DNA from: Pogostemon cablin
Taxonomy: Eukaryota; Streptophyta; Magnoliopsida; Lamiales; Lamiaceae
Direction: 5' to 3'
DNA: 64,000 bases
Assembly (NCBI GenBank): GCA_023678885.1
Contig: CM042985.1
Coordinates: 29,398,465-29,462,464 of the forward strand
Numbering within the stretch: position 1 is the first letter of the stretch; the number at the start of each line of letters is the position of its first letter. The position numbers and the translations under genes are program-made. This document shows, piece by piece, positions 21,430 to 33,099 of the stretch. Below the pieces are notes generated by a model. That model saw nothing but the letters and a program-made list of their open reading frames with translations, made no database searches and was not told where the DNA came from.

Positions 21430-22140
21430 CCACACGACTGTTGACCACGGGGTCAAGAAGGCGATGACGTTGGAGAAGTTCACGGACTGGCGGCGAACTG
21501 GGCGGTGGCAGCCTCGGACGGATCGCGACGGCGCGTAGTGTCTGGATCGTCGTGTGCAGGGAGCGGCGGGGAGCGAGTCAGTTGACGCTCCCAGGCGAGT
21601 TCACGGCGAGGAACGACGGCGTCAGAACTGATCTGGACAGCCGATTCTGGGAGTCTTCGAACAGGACGGTGAGCCTCGCAGCGGGAGTTCACGAGTCAGC
21701 TGCGGGATCCGGCGTGGCAGCAGCATCAAATCAGTTGCGGCGCGATGATTCGTGATGGCAGCGGTAAACGCTGCTGACCGGCGTTCGGGAGCGGTCTGAA
21801 CAGAGTCAAGAGTCGATCTGAACGAGACTCAAGTTGACCTGATCGAAGACGTGAGTCGCTGCATCAGATTCCGAGCGAGACGATGGGCGCTGCGTTCTGG
21901 GCAGTCGCGAACGGAACTTCCGCCGATAGCGGCGGCCGTGGGACCAGAAGGCACCGGTGGAGGCTGGGAATTGGAGAGATTGCGGCTGGAATCCATGGCG
22001 GCTGGCGGCCGGTGGACGGGCAGCGAGGAAGCAAGGCGGCTGTCGGCGCGGCTCAATTCCGGTGACTGTGGGAAGGTCCGCCGGTTGAAGTCGCCGGTGA
22101 TAGCTGCGTGAAGAAGAAACAGCGGCTGAAGCATTAGGGC
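21430..22140. other. GC-rich leader of the non-autonomous copia
   Basis: A CpG-rich block in an otherwise AT-rich neighbourhood. Open stretches of 60-114 codons occur on both strands, as expected by chance in GC-rich sequence. None resembles gag or a known protein. It is either leader sequence or a captured host fragment. Confidence 0.5.
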
Positions 22141-22149
22141 AGCAATTCA

Positions 22150-22590
22150 AGGGCCCAATTTCTTGGTTTTGGGCTTTCTTGATGGGCTGTGGAATTTAGG
22201 CTGCCCCTTTGGACTTAGATTCAATTTGGTTTTGGGCTGTTTTTAAAAGGCCCAATTTTAATTGATAGCATATGGGATGCTGAGCCTAATTTTCTGCTGG
22301 ACCTATTAATTTTAATTTGGTTTTGGGCTATTGGGCCTAATTTTAATTAAAATGGTAATGGGCTGCTCTATTCATTTTAATTTGGTTTTGGGCTATTGGG
22401 CCTAATTTTAATTAAAATGGTAATGGGCTGCTAGGCAATATTAATTGCTGGATTTAATTAATTGTGGGTATTATGTTGGGCCTGGTTTTAAATATTGGGC
22501 TAGACCTTAATAAAAAAAAAATTGGCAAGATAAATGGGCTTAATTATTTTAATAATGGGCTGCTCATTTTATGCTAATAATGTTTGGGTC
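22150..22590 (+). promoter_or_regulatory. cluster of TGGGCY (site II-type) motifs
   Basis: I count 16 TGGGCC/TGGGCT motifs or their complements in about 440 bp. Part of this is a 66-bp tandem duplication (22310-22367 and 22376-22433). In plants TGGGCY is the TCP-bound site II promoter element. A function here is inferred only. Confidence 0.5.
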
Positions 22591-22858
22591 GGCTGGGCCT
22601 ATTTAATTGATCCAACATATTATGCAATTAATTAATATTATATAACTGATTAATTGATTTAATTGTCAATTATTGTTGTATATGTAAAAGGCATGTTCTA
22701 TGTGATTTATTTATTTAAATTGCTGTTAATAGAAACATGTCTATTTTGTATATTTTATTCTGGAATATTATATGCATGTTAAAACCCTCGGTAATTAAAT
22801 AACTAAGTGGGAGAGGGGATTGGTAATAAATTCCCACGGCCTCCATTATTGGTTTGTT

Positions 22859-22931
22859 AGCAATGTGAATAGACTTGCGCGTCGGCATTAGAGCCTTCCT
22901 CCCCATCGGATGAGTTTATTCATGGATTGCT
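22859..22931 (+). repeat. hairpin module A
   Basis: Stem arms AGCAAT...GAATA.ACT and AGT.TATTC...ATTGCT enclose a loop with GCGCGTCGGC and CCTTCCTCCCCATCGG. It is one of four copies in this element (see 22966, 23156 and 25917). Confidence 0.75.
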
Positions 22932-22965
22932 GGAACAGACTTCATTAAATAATTACGTTTGTAAT

Positions 22966-23036
22966 GTGATGCATATGAACTTGCGCGTTGGCTATAGTGC
23001 CTTCCTCCCTATCGGATGAGTTTATATGCGGTTCAC
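22966..23036 (+). repeat. hairpin module B
   Basis: The loop core is nearly that of module A (GCGCGTTGGC, CCTTCCTCCCTATCGG). The stem sequence is different but still complementary: GTGA.GCATAT.AACT against AGTT.ATATGC..TCAC. Confidence 0.75.
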
Positions 23037-23155
23037 TGGTACAAACTTGTAATTGATGACTGTAAGAAGTTATCCGAGCGCGTGTGTACTTCTCCATCTG
23101 TAAGGCACACAAGCTTGGGCCGCGGACTTGGGGTCAAATAATGGTGTACACTTAG

Positions 23156-23205
23156 ATGTAAATAATAAGTATCCTCCCCATCGGAGTCACTGCTTTTATT
23201 TGCAT
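23156..23205 (+). repeat. hairpin module D (shortened)
   Basis: Arms ATG.AAATAA.AAG against CTT.TTATTT.CAT enclose CCTCCCCATCGG. The 5' half of the loop seen in A-C is missing. Confidence 0.55.
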
Positions 23206-23469
23206 GGCTAAAGAGGAACCGACTATTAATTATTTTGTCATAAAGTTAGGTTGACAAATGAAATTAATGGGTAAAACCTTCTCTTGTAAATGTTCGGGTT
23301 TGTAAACGTCCACACTATCGTGGCTTGCAGACTCACGGTGCTTGAGATGTCGGTGAATTTTATTTTATATTGCTTTGAGGGAATCAATATAAAAGGATAA
23401 AATTCGAAGTTTTGATCAGTAAATTTAATCGTGATTCTCTGTATTTCGAATAGTTTTAGTCTCACTAAT

Positions 23470-26400
23470 TGTTAACTAAAAGAAATTATATTTACATGTC
23501 CAAATTAACTGATTAGAAAAGAATCTTAATTTTGAAATTTACTGCTTAAGAAAATACATGTGTTCTCTCAAAGGACGGCTCATGATGCCTATTAAAGTCT
23601 TTAGTGAAGAGATGAGAGGATCATAGAAATATGATGAACTCATGTAACTCTTCAGATACTTGAGTAATTTAAAAGGCACAAGATCATGATAGAATTTGAT
23701 GAATGAATTGGAAAAGCTTGGAGTATAAATTGAAAGGGAAACCTAGATCAATTTTATTCTCCATGTTTAGCCTTGATGTTTTGAGAAAGTTCTACCTGAA
23801 ATACTAGAGGATGTATATGGTGGGAGACTTCTGACAAAACATGTGGCAAAGGAAAGCCATTTTCATCATAAAGTGAACAAGTTTAATATCTTATTCACTA
23901 GTGGCTTAAACATGATTAGTGATGGCATCTACTGACACGAAGTGTGTAGATACTGGAATCACTAAATGTTTATTACTAAGTGAGGATAAGATAGTTATGA
24001 CATGGGTAAAACTACGAAGGTAGTGGCTATTGCAGTGGGAGTTATTTATCTATCTTATGATAGGAATAAATGATTGATTATGAGAAATTATCTTTACGTA
24101 CGTTTTCATGGAAAGAATTTAATTTCGGTTTCTATGCATTAACGGATGGATACTTCATTTCATTTATATGACATGGTCATAATGATGAGGAATGGGGGTA
24201 TAATCCGTTATAGTACGTTGGTGGATAATAATTATACTCTTGAATCATGTTCATCCCACAGATGCAAGAAATAGTAATTAATAATGCATCTTCTAATATT
24301 AGTAAGAGAAAGGAACCTTCGGAGATGAACTAAACATACATTTGGCGTCTATGACTAATTCATTTTACTTAAGTAGGATTCAAAAGTTGATAGCCGATAG
24401 ACCGTAAGGTTTATCTGAAGTGGAAACTATCGGACTTGCGAGTCTTGCTTGGAAGTAAAAATGATTAACTGCCTTTTCAAGGCTGTGGGGTGTAGAGCCA
24501 AAAATATATATGTTGGAATTAGTTCATTCTGATTCAAGCGAACCTAATATTATCCAGGCAAGAGGTAGTCATTACGGTTTAACCGTGGTGGTAAATACCT
24601 CTTAGGATAATTAGGAGCTATTAATCAGAAGTTGACATTAAATCTCAAGTTGACTACACCGGGCATGCCCCAGCTGAATGGTGTGGTGGGTAGAAGGTAT
24701 TAGGCTCTTATGGTTATGATTAGATAGATGATGAATTATTTGGAATAATTAAATTCATTTTATGGATATGCCCTAGATACAGTAATTCGTGAAACGTTTG
24801 TCTGTATATGGGATATTCTAGAAAAATGGATAGTGATTTATTTAGTCCAAAAGATCGAAGGGTAATTGTTAACACAATGACCAGATTTTTGGAAAAAGGA
24901 CTATGTAATAAATCACAAGCCCATGTATAAGTTGTTCTAAAGGGAGTGAGAGGAAAACACTAAGTAAAAGTACCAAGTGTACAAGAGGATATACCACAAG
25001 GTAAACTGCATCGCGTGTCACGTCTGATACACAATTACATGTAGTGCCTTGTCGTAGTGGGAGGGTTGTGTGACAACTCATAAATATATGTTTGGGAGAG
25101 TCGTGAGACTTGATCCCTAGTGAACATGGTATTATCCCACGGATACGACATAGCACTACAAGATTAAAATGCGGAATCTTAGTAAGTTGCAATGTACGTT
25201 GAAATAGAATCTACGGATTCTATATTAAGTCTGGGAACTTGTATGACCACTAAATGGTGTAAAAACCATTGCAAGTGATCATAGGAAATAAAAGAGGATC
25301 ATACGGAAAGGTGAAAATCTTGGAAGCAAAGCTTGTTGCGAAAAGATGTACTCAGAAAGAAATGGTTCGATTATGAGGGAACATATTCGCTGGTAGCTAT
25401 GCTTAAATTGATCCGGATTCTTTTATTTATTTGCTGCTCATATTAAATTATGAGGGACAACAAATAGATGTCAAGACAGCTTTCCTGATTGGAAGTCTTG
25501 AGGAAAACATCTATGTGAAGCAACCAGAGTAATTCATTGCAAAGTACTAATAGCATTTTGATAGTAAGCTTAATACTGTCCAGCGATGGACTAAAGCAAG
25601 TTTTGAGATTGTGAAATATCTGTTTTGATTAGGTAATCCAGTGGCATGGATTTAAATCAATGAGCGGATGTGTCTTGTGTGTTGTAAAGAGTGACGAAAA
25701 CGTGGTGGTGTTTCTTGTACTATAACGTAGATAGTATCTTGCTCATTGGAGACAATGAAAGAGTATTATCGGGCGTATGGGTACGGTTAATAAAGCGGTA
25801 GAAATGAAGGACTTAAGAAAGGCAAAAATGTCCTTTTGATCACGGTTATACGGATCACAAGAAAGGATATTATGCTTATCTCAAGTTTCATAATATGATA
25901 TAGTCCATACTCATTTAGCATGAGAATAGACTTACGCGTCGGCATTAGAGCCTTCCTCCCCATCGGATGAGTTTATTCATTGAATGCTATGAACGAAGTT
26001 GGATAACTATTTTGCTGTATGCAGAACAGTGGGTATCAACGTAACCCGGATCAAGAATGATGAACTGTAGTAAGACATATATAAAGTGCCTGAGAAGGAC
26101 TGGAAATTATATATGAACTTACTGGACAGATTCACTGCTTCTTGTGGATTACGTAGATTCGGATTTTTTAGTCAGATTGGACGGTAGTAAATTCTCCTCA
26201 AAGGTTATGTGTTTAATTTTAGGAAGTAGAGTCATAATGTGGAGGAGTATTATATAGAAATATATTTCAGACTCTGTACTCCATCATGGAAAGATGATAA
26301 ATTGGAGCCTATGAGGCTGCCAAAGTATCTATATGACTCTAGAAACTTCATGATGGACTTTGAAGAGTTTCTAAGTTTACCCAAGGTAATCACAATTTAC

Positions 26401-26650
26401 ATTGTTGATATTGGTGCAGTTGCAAACTTGAAGGAATCATGAGTCCATAAGGCAATTAAACACATGGAGCGCGAGTACCACCTCTTACGAGAAATCGTAT
26501 GATGAGGGGAAGGTTGTTGTCGCCTAGATTGCATCGGATGATGACCTAGTAAATCCATTTATGAGGACCTTAAGGCGAGAGCTTTTAATGGTCGTGTAGT
26601 GGAAGTAGGAATCAGATGTATGGCAGAAGACATGACAGCATAGTCTTTTA
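23470..26650 (+). pseudogene. degenerate copia pol of the non-autonomous element
   Basis: Short recognisable pieces occur in the normal copia order: a pre-integrase CESCLEVKM piece near 24437, an integrase TTPGMPQLNGVVGRR piece near 24655, FYGYALDT near 24757, a reverse transcriptase start (EAKLVAKRCTQKE) near 25325, DVKTAFLIGSLEENIYVKQPE (abridged) near 25470 and a broken YVDD-like segment near 25725. They are in different frames with many stops. No gag was identified. The region is not coding. Confidence 0.8.
25917..25988 (+). repeat. hairpin module C inside the pol relic
   Basis: The loop is almost identical to module A, with arms AGCAT..GAATA.ACT against AGT.TATTC...ATGCT. It lies about 3 kb from the other modules, between reverse transcriptase and RNase H remnants. 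Confidence 0.75.
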
Positions 26651-26652
26651 GT

Positions 26653-26665
26653 ATAAGTGGGAGAT
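26653..26665 (+). promoter_or_regulatory. polypurine tract of the non-autonomous copia
   Basis: ATAAGTGGGAGAT immediately before the 3' LTR. Confidence 0.8.
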
Positions 26666-27870
26666 TGTTGGATTGTATACTAAAAGTCTAGCTTTAGTAT
26701 GAACAATGTCATAACAATATTCGAAATGAGAATCATTGATCAAATGATTGCATCTTATAATTTATTTTATATGCATGATGCAATAGTCCATTACCTTTAT
26801 ATTGTAGATAATATGTTGTGCGACAACACGCGGAAGATCATATTATCGGTTTCCTTATAAAGTATAAACAGATGCTCACAACTGAGATAGACGGGGACTC
26901 TCTATCGGTATGGTTGTAGTGTGGTTTGGTATTAGCTTGTCTTGGCTATAGAATCACATTAGTGCACTTGTGTGTATTGAGCAGGACCGCCTGAGGTCGT
27001 TCTTCTTATACTGACTATATAGTAGAACTTGATCTCTGTTATTATGGAAGTTCGTGCTCTTAATCCCTATACAATAACCTCGACACGTAGGGCAGTATGT
27101 ATTTCTTTGATTCATCAATGGGTGAGATTTATAAGTATTAAATCAACAAACTCGGTGAGTTGGGAAGTAGTGCTGTATCTATGGTGTGCTGTTGATTGTA
27201 GAAGGAATCCATGTCCGTCATAGGTTGATAATGTCCCCTTGAGGAGCTCATAAGGTTTATCATGTAAATCTTGCAAGTGGATTAATTTCCGGCATGATAA
27301 TAAGGTTGAGTGGTACTACTCTTGGATAAGATATTAATTAATTTGAGTTGTCAGTAACTTAATTAATTAATGGGCATTGTATATCTTAAACATGGGGAGA
27401 CTATCGGGCTTATAATAAGAAGGAGCCCAGAACATAATTTTGGGATTGGACGGGTAGTGCAGTAATAATATTTTAGTGGACTATATTATTATTATTGGAT
27501 TTAATTAAAAGCTTTGGGCTAAGCTTGGTTAATTAAATTCAATTGAGGCCCAGCCCAATTTCTCCTCCTGGTCCCTGCTGTAGCCCAAGTATATAAGTCA
27601 TCTCAGTTCCTGTTAAACCTAAGTCAGTGCCTCATTTGACATACGGGAGAGAACAGAGAGCAGATTGAGAAGACTCTGGGGATTGTTGACCACCCAACAC
27701 CAGAGTTGACTTTGGGACATATAGTAGAAGATCAGAGGTGTTCTTCACTGCTGTTCATCCTCTACATCGACCCAGAAGTACGGTAAACATGATTTTATTT
27801 CTTCCGCTGTATATGTTTGCCTGATATCCTAAACGCATCACGTTGATCCAAACGATCCAATTGCCCAACA
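26666..27870 (+). repeat. 3' LTR of the non-autonomous copia
   Basis: A 1205-bp copy of 19935-21139, followed by the GTCCT target duplication. Confidence 0.95.
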
Positions 27871-27875
27871 GTCCT

Positions 27876-28282
27876 CAGATGAGGAGACTGAGCATAAGGG
27901 GGAAGAAACTGCCCATGATGATGCAAATCAACTTGAAACACCTAGTGCTGAAAGAATGGGCCTGGCACTTTCCTTGGTTACTGAACCTATTCCTTTGGAT
28001 GTGCGTAGTCCTGAGAAGACTAGGGGAGCAAGACAATTCATAAAAAAAGATAGTAGAGTTTGTTCAAGACAAGAATTAGGAAGCTTCAGTAAAAGGGACT
28101 TCTAACAGTGCCACGCATTATAACCGATCCTCACCACCACTTACAAGCTCTCGCATACCTGAGGCTCCTGGAGTAGTGCATGTTTTTCCAGATAAAAAAT
28201 ATTCCAAGAACATGCACGCTTCTGCAACACAAGAGTGGGGAACTAGAAAACCGCCGAAGCACAGTAAAAATGGACGTAATAA
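27876..28282 (+). pseudogene. LINE ORF1 3' remainder and ORF1-ORF2 spacer
   Basis: It resumes the LINE sequence directly after the GTCCT duplication. It encodes broken acidic/polar stretches typical of the ORF1 tail, then a short spacer. No intact frame reaches the ORF2 start. Confidence 0.65.
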
Positions 28283-28822
28283 ATGAAGATTTTATTCTGG
28301 AATGTGAGAGGGTTTGGGCGTGAATCAACCAAAATGGCTCTCAAAGAGCTATGTCAGATACACAAGCCAGTTTGGCTAGCTATTGCGGAGCCAAAGATCA
28401 ATTTTAATACAATTCCAGAGTATACTTGGACTAGCATGGGGTATCAGTTTGCAGGTCATAACGAAAGGGAGGGGCTTAGACCTAATATATGGGTATTCTA
28501 CAATGTTGCCTGGATTACGCAGGTTCAGGTTGTATACTCATCTTCTCAAATCATGATATTTGATTTCATTTATAATGCTTCAAACTATCGATTTGGATTT
28601 GTACATGCTCATACGGATCGCATAATCTGTAGAAAGCTTTGGGAGGATATTACTATGCATCTTAGCAACAAGATGATGGTGATTGGTGATTTCAATGCTA
28701 CTCTTGGTTCACATGAAAGATTGCATAGCATAGGTAGGGATAATTTGGGGCCTTTGAAATTCAAGGAATTTCTGGATAGAATTCAAGGAATTTCTGGATA
28801 CTACGGGATTACAGGATTTTGA
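28283..28822 (+). pseudogene. LINE ORF2, endonuclease domain
   Basis: The ATG at 28283 starts an apurinic-type endonuclease: MKILFWNVRGFGRE, then IAEPKI with the catalytic Glu, and MVIGDFNATLGSHER. After about 180 codons the frame stops (TGA at 28820), next to a near duplication of GAATTCAAGGAATTTCTGGATA (28761-28800, abridged) that probably caused the break. Downstream frames continue the family sequence with further stops. Confidence 0.88.
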
Positions 28823-29006
28823 CATGCATGGAGCAAAGTTCACTTAGGTTTGTCGCTCAGTCAGAGGAATGAGAGCATCCAAAATTGATAGAGTATTAGC
28901 TGATGATGACTTTATTGATGATTGGGATTCCTGTTTAGCTACTGCTCATGCAAGACATTGATCGAATCACTCACCGATTTTACTCTCTTGTAAACAAAGA
29001 AATCAA

Positions 29007-31068
29007 ATGCCGAGGCCATTTAGATTTCAATCAATGTGGTTACTTGACACTCGATTTTACATTATGGTAGAGACATCTTGGAAGGAGGCCATTGAGGCTG
29101 ATAATCCGATTTCCTCATTTGCAGCAAAGCTCAAGCGTTTGAAACTGATATTAAAATCTTGGAACAAAAGTGCTTATGGGGACATTTTTGAAGGAGTGTC
29201 TGGGGCTATAAAAACTCTTGATGATATACAGATTCGAATTACACTAGAAGGGGACAGTGAAGAGCTTTTCTTGGATGAGATTGATGCTCATGTGGAGCTC
29301 AACAAGAAATTGATAGAGAAAAATCAATTCCTATCCCAGAAGAATTGACTTTCATGGTTAAAAGATGGAGACAGAAATTTAGAGTTTTTTCATAAATATA
29401 GAAGGGTTCAACGAACAAAGGCAAGTATAAGCTACATGGACATCAATGGAACCCTAACAGACGATCCCCAAGCTATTGCACAGCACGTGGTGCAATACTA
29501 CACTAAATTATTCGAGCAGCCGAATGAGGAGGCAGATTTCTCAAACATTGATTTCCTTAACAGCTTTGTGACTGCCGATCATAATGCAATCCTATCGGAG
29601 ATTCCCTCGATGGAGGAAATTAAAGACGCGGTTATGGAATTATCTCCAGATAGTGCTCCTGGACCTGATGGCTTTGGAGGATCCTTCTTCCAGAAATGTT
29701 GGTGTATCATTGAGACGGACTTATGTAAAGCAGTGCAACATTTTTTCAGATCTTCTGTTATTCCGTATGGAATTAATTGCAACTTCATTGTCCTCAACCC
29801 TAAAGTGGTCGGCACTTCAAAGGTGGAGGAATACATGCCAATTAATCTTTGTAATTATCTTTTCAAGGTCATTACAAAAATTCTTGCTACTAGAGTTGGG
29901 ACGGTGCTGAGTGATCATCTTAGTGGAAATTAATTTGGCTTTATACCAGGGAGGAGCATACATAACTGTATTGCGGTGGCTTCGGAGTGTTTCAACAGCT
30001 TGAACAGATCTACTCGAGGCTCTTTGGGCTTCAAAATTGATATAAGGAAAGCATTTGATACTTTCCGGTGGGATTTTATACTTTATGTTTTGCAGAAAAT
30101 AGGTTTTGATGATGTTTTTATTGGCTGGATTCGTGTCATTTTAATTCAGCGAGGGTGTCTGTGTTGATTAATGGAAGCCCTTCGGATTTCTTTGGTTGTG
30201 GAAGGGGTGTTCGATAGGGAGATCCACTGTCTCCCCTTCTATTTTGCATTACTGAGGAGGTTTTGGGCAGATGGATTGAATCTCGGATCCTTTAAGGAGA
30301 TATTTTACAAGCAAAAGCAACCAGGTTTACTATGATGCCACCATATTTATTTTATGCGGATGATATCTTATTGTTTTGTTAGGGAGACGTACAGTTTATG
30401 GATACGTTGCGAACGGTCTTGGAAGATTATGCAAGGGTCTTTGGGCAAGCCTTTAATCCTAGCAATCAAAGGTTTTCTTTAGCTCACATGTTCATTCGGT
30501 GGTGAAACGAAAGGTACTGGATGATATGGGGATTCAGGAAGGTAAGTTCCCATTTACTTATCTTAGTGCGCCCATTTTTATTGGATCACCAAAGAGAGAA
30601 TTTTTTCAACAAGCAACAGACAGCGTATTGAGTAAATTTCAACGTTGGAAAGGCAATACGCTCTCGATGGCGGGTAGAATATGTTTGGTTAATTCAGTTG
30701 TTATTGCATCGATAGTTCATGTTATGATGATTTATAAATGGCCTAGATCGTTGCTGAAAAAGATTGATGTGGCATGTCGGAACTTTGTATTGACAGGAGA
30801 TGTTCATAGGCAACACAGAATCACAGTTAGTTGGAAAAGAGTTTGTTGTCCAACATCGAAAGGAGGACTTGGGATTCGATCAATTAGGGCTGCAAATGAA
30901 GCATACATTATGAAGCTCTCTTGGGATATTCTACAGGGGAAAGGACCCCTTTCTATGATCAGAGGAATATGGTTTTATGGAGAGGATTTCAAGGAAAATT
31001 ATTTGGTTTCATCTATTCGAAAGGCATGCATGTTCCACATCAAAAGATTAAAAAATAAGGAGATATGA
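29007..31068 (+). pseudogene. LINE ORF2, reverse transcriptase domain
   Basis: Several open pieces in shifting frames carry the LINE reverse transcriptase blocks in order: PDSAPGPDGFGGSFFQKCW near 29650, a KIDIRKAFDTFRWDF block near 30040, the catalytic FYADD at 30350-30364 followed by a premature TAG, and the thumb region PFTYLSAPIFIGSPKREFF near 30550. Stops between pieces (for example TAA at about 29930 and 30166) show it is dead. Confidence 0.9.
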
Positions 31069-31299
31069 GTTGCTGGATATAACTCCAAAGTCCGCTTTTA
31101 GCTTGATAATTGGATAGGAACCACCATTGCTGACTTGGTAGAAATTCCTCATGAACTTCGACACCTATACGATGATGTTATTGGGGATTACTTATTCGAG
31201 GGCAACTGGCACTTCACGGAGAGCTTTACATCTAAGTTCCCTGATATAGTGCAAGCTATTTTGACAATCCGAATGTCGGATAATATGGAAGATGGCAGG

Positions 31300-32358
31300 T
31301 TTTAGAGCAAATCTTTGCATGGCAATGTTTTGTCGAGTGTGGCTTATGCTCACAATCGCACAACATTCTTAAAAACCAGCTGGAGAGCTATGTTTTGGGC
31401 AGATTTTATACCACCAAGAAGGTCGATCACAACATGGAAAGCGGTTCATGGTATTCTTACCACTTGGTATCTCTTGGTACATCGTGGATTCAAATATCCC
31501 TCTCGATGTTATTTGTGCAAGGAGGAAGACAAAAGCTTAGAGCACTTGTTTCTTACATGCCCTATATCTTCAGTTGTGCTCAAAACAATTCTTGCAGGTT
31601 GATTAGCCATTTATAGGGTTTTTAATCCAAGCCATAGGAATTCAGGGGAGTAAGCAGATTACATCTTTGTGGAGGTTGGCCATGGTTTCATGCATATGGA
31701 TAATCTGGCAGGAGCGAAACAACATGATGGCGGATGGATATAAGGATGATGGTTCTGACAAGAGAGTAAGGACATCTGGAGTTATAGCAGCCCTGCTCTC
31801 GCTTATCAAGGAGGGCAACAGGTTTGATCTCGGAGTGATGGACAACACGGTGGAAGATCTATGTACTCTGAAATATTTTGGGATTGCAGGGGTTCCCAGA
31901 AAGGCTCCAACAGTGAAGGCTGTTCGTTGGCAACCTCCAGCAGCTGGCTGGACAAAAGTTAACGTGGATGGCCATGCAAATGGTGCTCCATGATGCATTT
32001 CTGGTGGAGGATTTGGGCAAGGTTTCGCTTTCGAAGTAGAGCTAGGGACTGCGTGTTTAGCCATCGAAAGGGCTTTTGAGAAAGGATGGAAAAGGCTATG
32101 GATTGAAACAGATTCTATTTATGTTGTTCATGCTTTCATTACAAGGAAACCAATCATCCCATGGAGGTGGCTGGCAAGTTGGCGCAAGGCAAAAGATTTA
32201 CTACAGCAAATGACATTTCATATCTTGTATATTTTCAGAGAAGGGAGCTCAGCTGCAGATGCTTTATCATCTATTGGGGGGTCATATACTTGGTACCACA
32301 ATTTTTCGGCACCCATAGAAAGGATATTATTCACGGACATGAATCAAGACTACTATAG
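31300..32358 (+). pseudogene. LINE ORF2, zinc-binding RT tail and RNase H
   Basis: 31315-31602 encodes the zf-RVT-type module (WADFIPPRRSITTWKAVHG, CYLCKEEDKSLEHLFLTCP). 31920-32358 encodes a plant LINE RNase H (GWTKVNVDGHANG, then a stop, then LWIETDSIYVVHAF and EGSSAADALS) across at least two frames. It ends about 85 bp before the LINE's 3' end. Confidence 0.85.
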
Positions 32359-32510
32359 ATTTAGATAGTCTTCTTTTACCTTCAAACATCTTTTTGCTTT
32401 TATGTATCTTTTCATTTCTCTTTTAATAAATATCAATTATTGGTCAAATTTCCATCTAATGCAATAAATAGCGAAGGTTATATGCCCCTTAATTTTGATA
32501 AGAAGTGTTC

Positions 32511-33097
32511 ACTCTTTTCATCTTTTATCTTTATTTTTATTTTTATCTTTATCTTTATATCTTTAAAAGCAACAGGAGTTAATTAATGTCATCCCTATTT
32601 AATATCCCGCCTAATTTATTTATTTTTTAATTTTTGGTAAGTTTTAAAATCCATCACAATCTTTAATTTATCTATAATCAATCTTGACCATTAAATAAAA
32701 AAATATAAATAATGAAAATTTATATTTATTTAATGTAGCTACACAATTAGTCTAATTTTCTATAAATACACTTGTATAGTTGTATGACATTGATTTCATT
32801 CATTAACCATTTAACATTCATATAAACTTGGTCTACACAATTAGTCTAATTTTTTATAAATACACTTTTATAACATTGATTTCATTCATTAACCATTTAA
32901 CATTCATATAAACTTTGGGCTGCATATTCATTCATATTATAGACGTTTTTATCTATTTTATTTTTTGAGTTTTTTTTTATTATTCTCTAATCATAATCAT
33001 ACCTTGATTCGTATAAATATATTTCAACTTATAATATTCATAATAGTGAAAGTCTTTTAAATATTCGATAAAAATATATAAATAAATTAGATTAATA
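32511..33097. repeat. AT-rich spacer with an 85-bp tandem duplication
   Basis: A TTTATC/TTTTTA-rich run lies at 32517-32570. A unit at 32748-32830 (ACACAATTAGTCTAATTTTC... AACATTCATATAAACTT) is repeated at 32833-32912 with small deletions. Nothing coding. Confidence 0.75.
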
Positions 33098-33099
33098 TA

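Larger units (their letters stand above)
19935..27870 (+). mobile_element. non-autonomous Ty1/copia element with near-identical LTRs
   Basis: A 7936-bp element inserted in LINE ORF1 with target duplication GTCCT (19930-19934 and 27871-27875). Its 1205-bp LTRs (TGTTGGATTG...TTGCCCAACA) differ at only three positions by eye, yet the 5.5-kb interior has no long open frame. Pol remnants keep the copia order but are broken by many stops and shifts. It must have been mobilised by enzymes supplied in trans or by a related full copy. The interior also has a GC-rich leader, a TGGGCY cluster and a hairpin series. Confidence 0.93.
18395..32443 (+). mobile_element. L1-type LINE, full length, dead, split by a copia element
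   Basis: It is bounded by an 18-bp target duplication TCAAATTTYCATCTAATG (18377-18394 and 32444-32461, one mismatch). Without the nested LTR element (19935-27870 plus 5 bp) it is about 6.1 kb. It has a CT-rich 5' leader, ORF1, an ORF2 with endonuclease, reverse transcriptase and RNase H, and a T/A-rich 3' end (CTTTTAATAAATATCAATTATTGG region) without a long poly-A. Multiple stops and shifts show it is an old copy. Confidence 0.92.

Noticed and set aside
21480..22150. Several 60-114-codon frames in the GC-rich copia leader
   Set aside because: They overlap on both strands, have no family resemblance and are expected by chance in GC-rich DNA with few stops.
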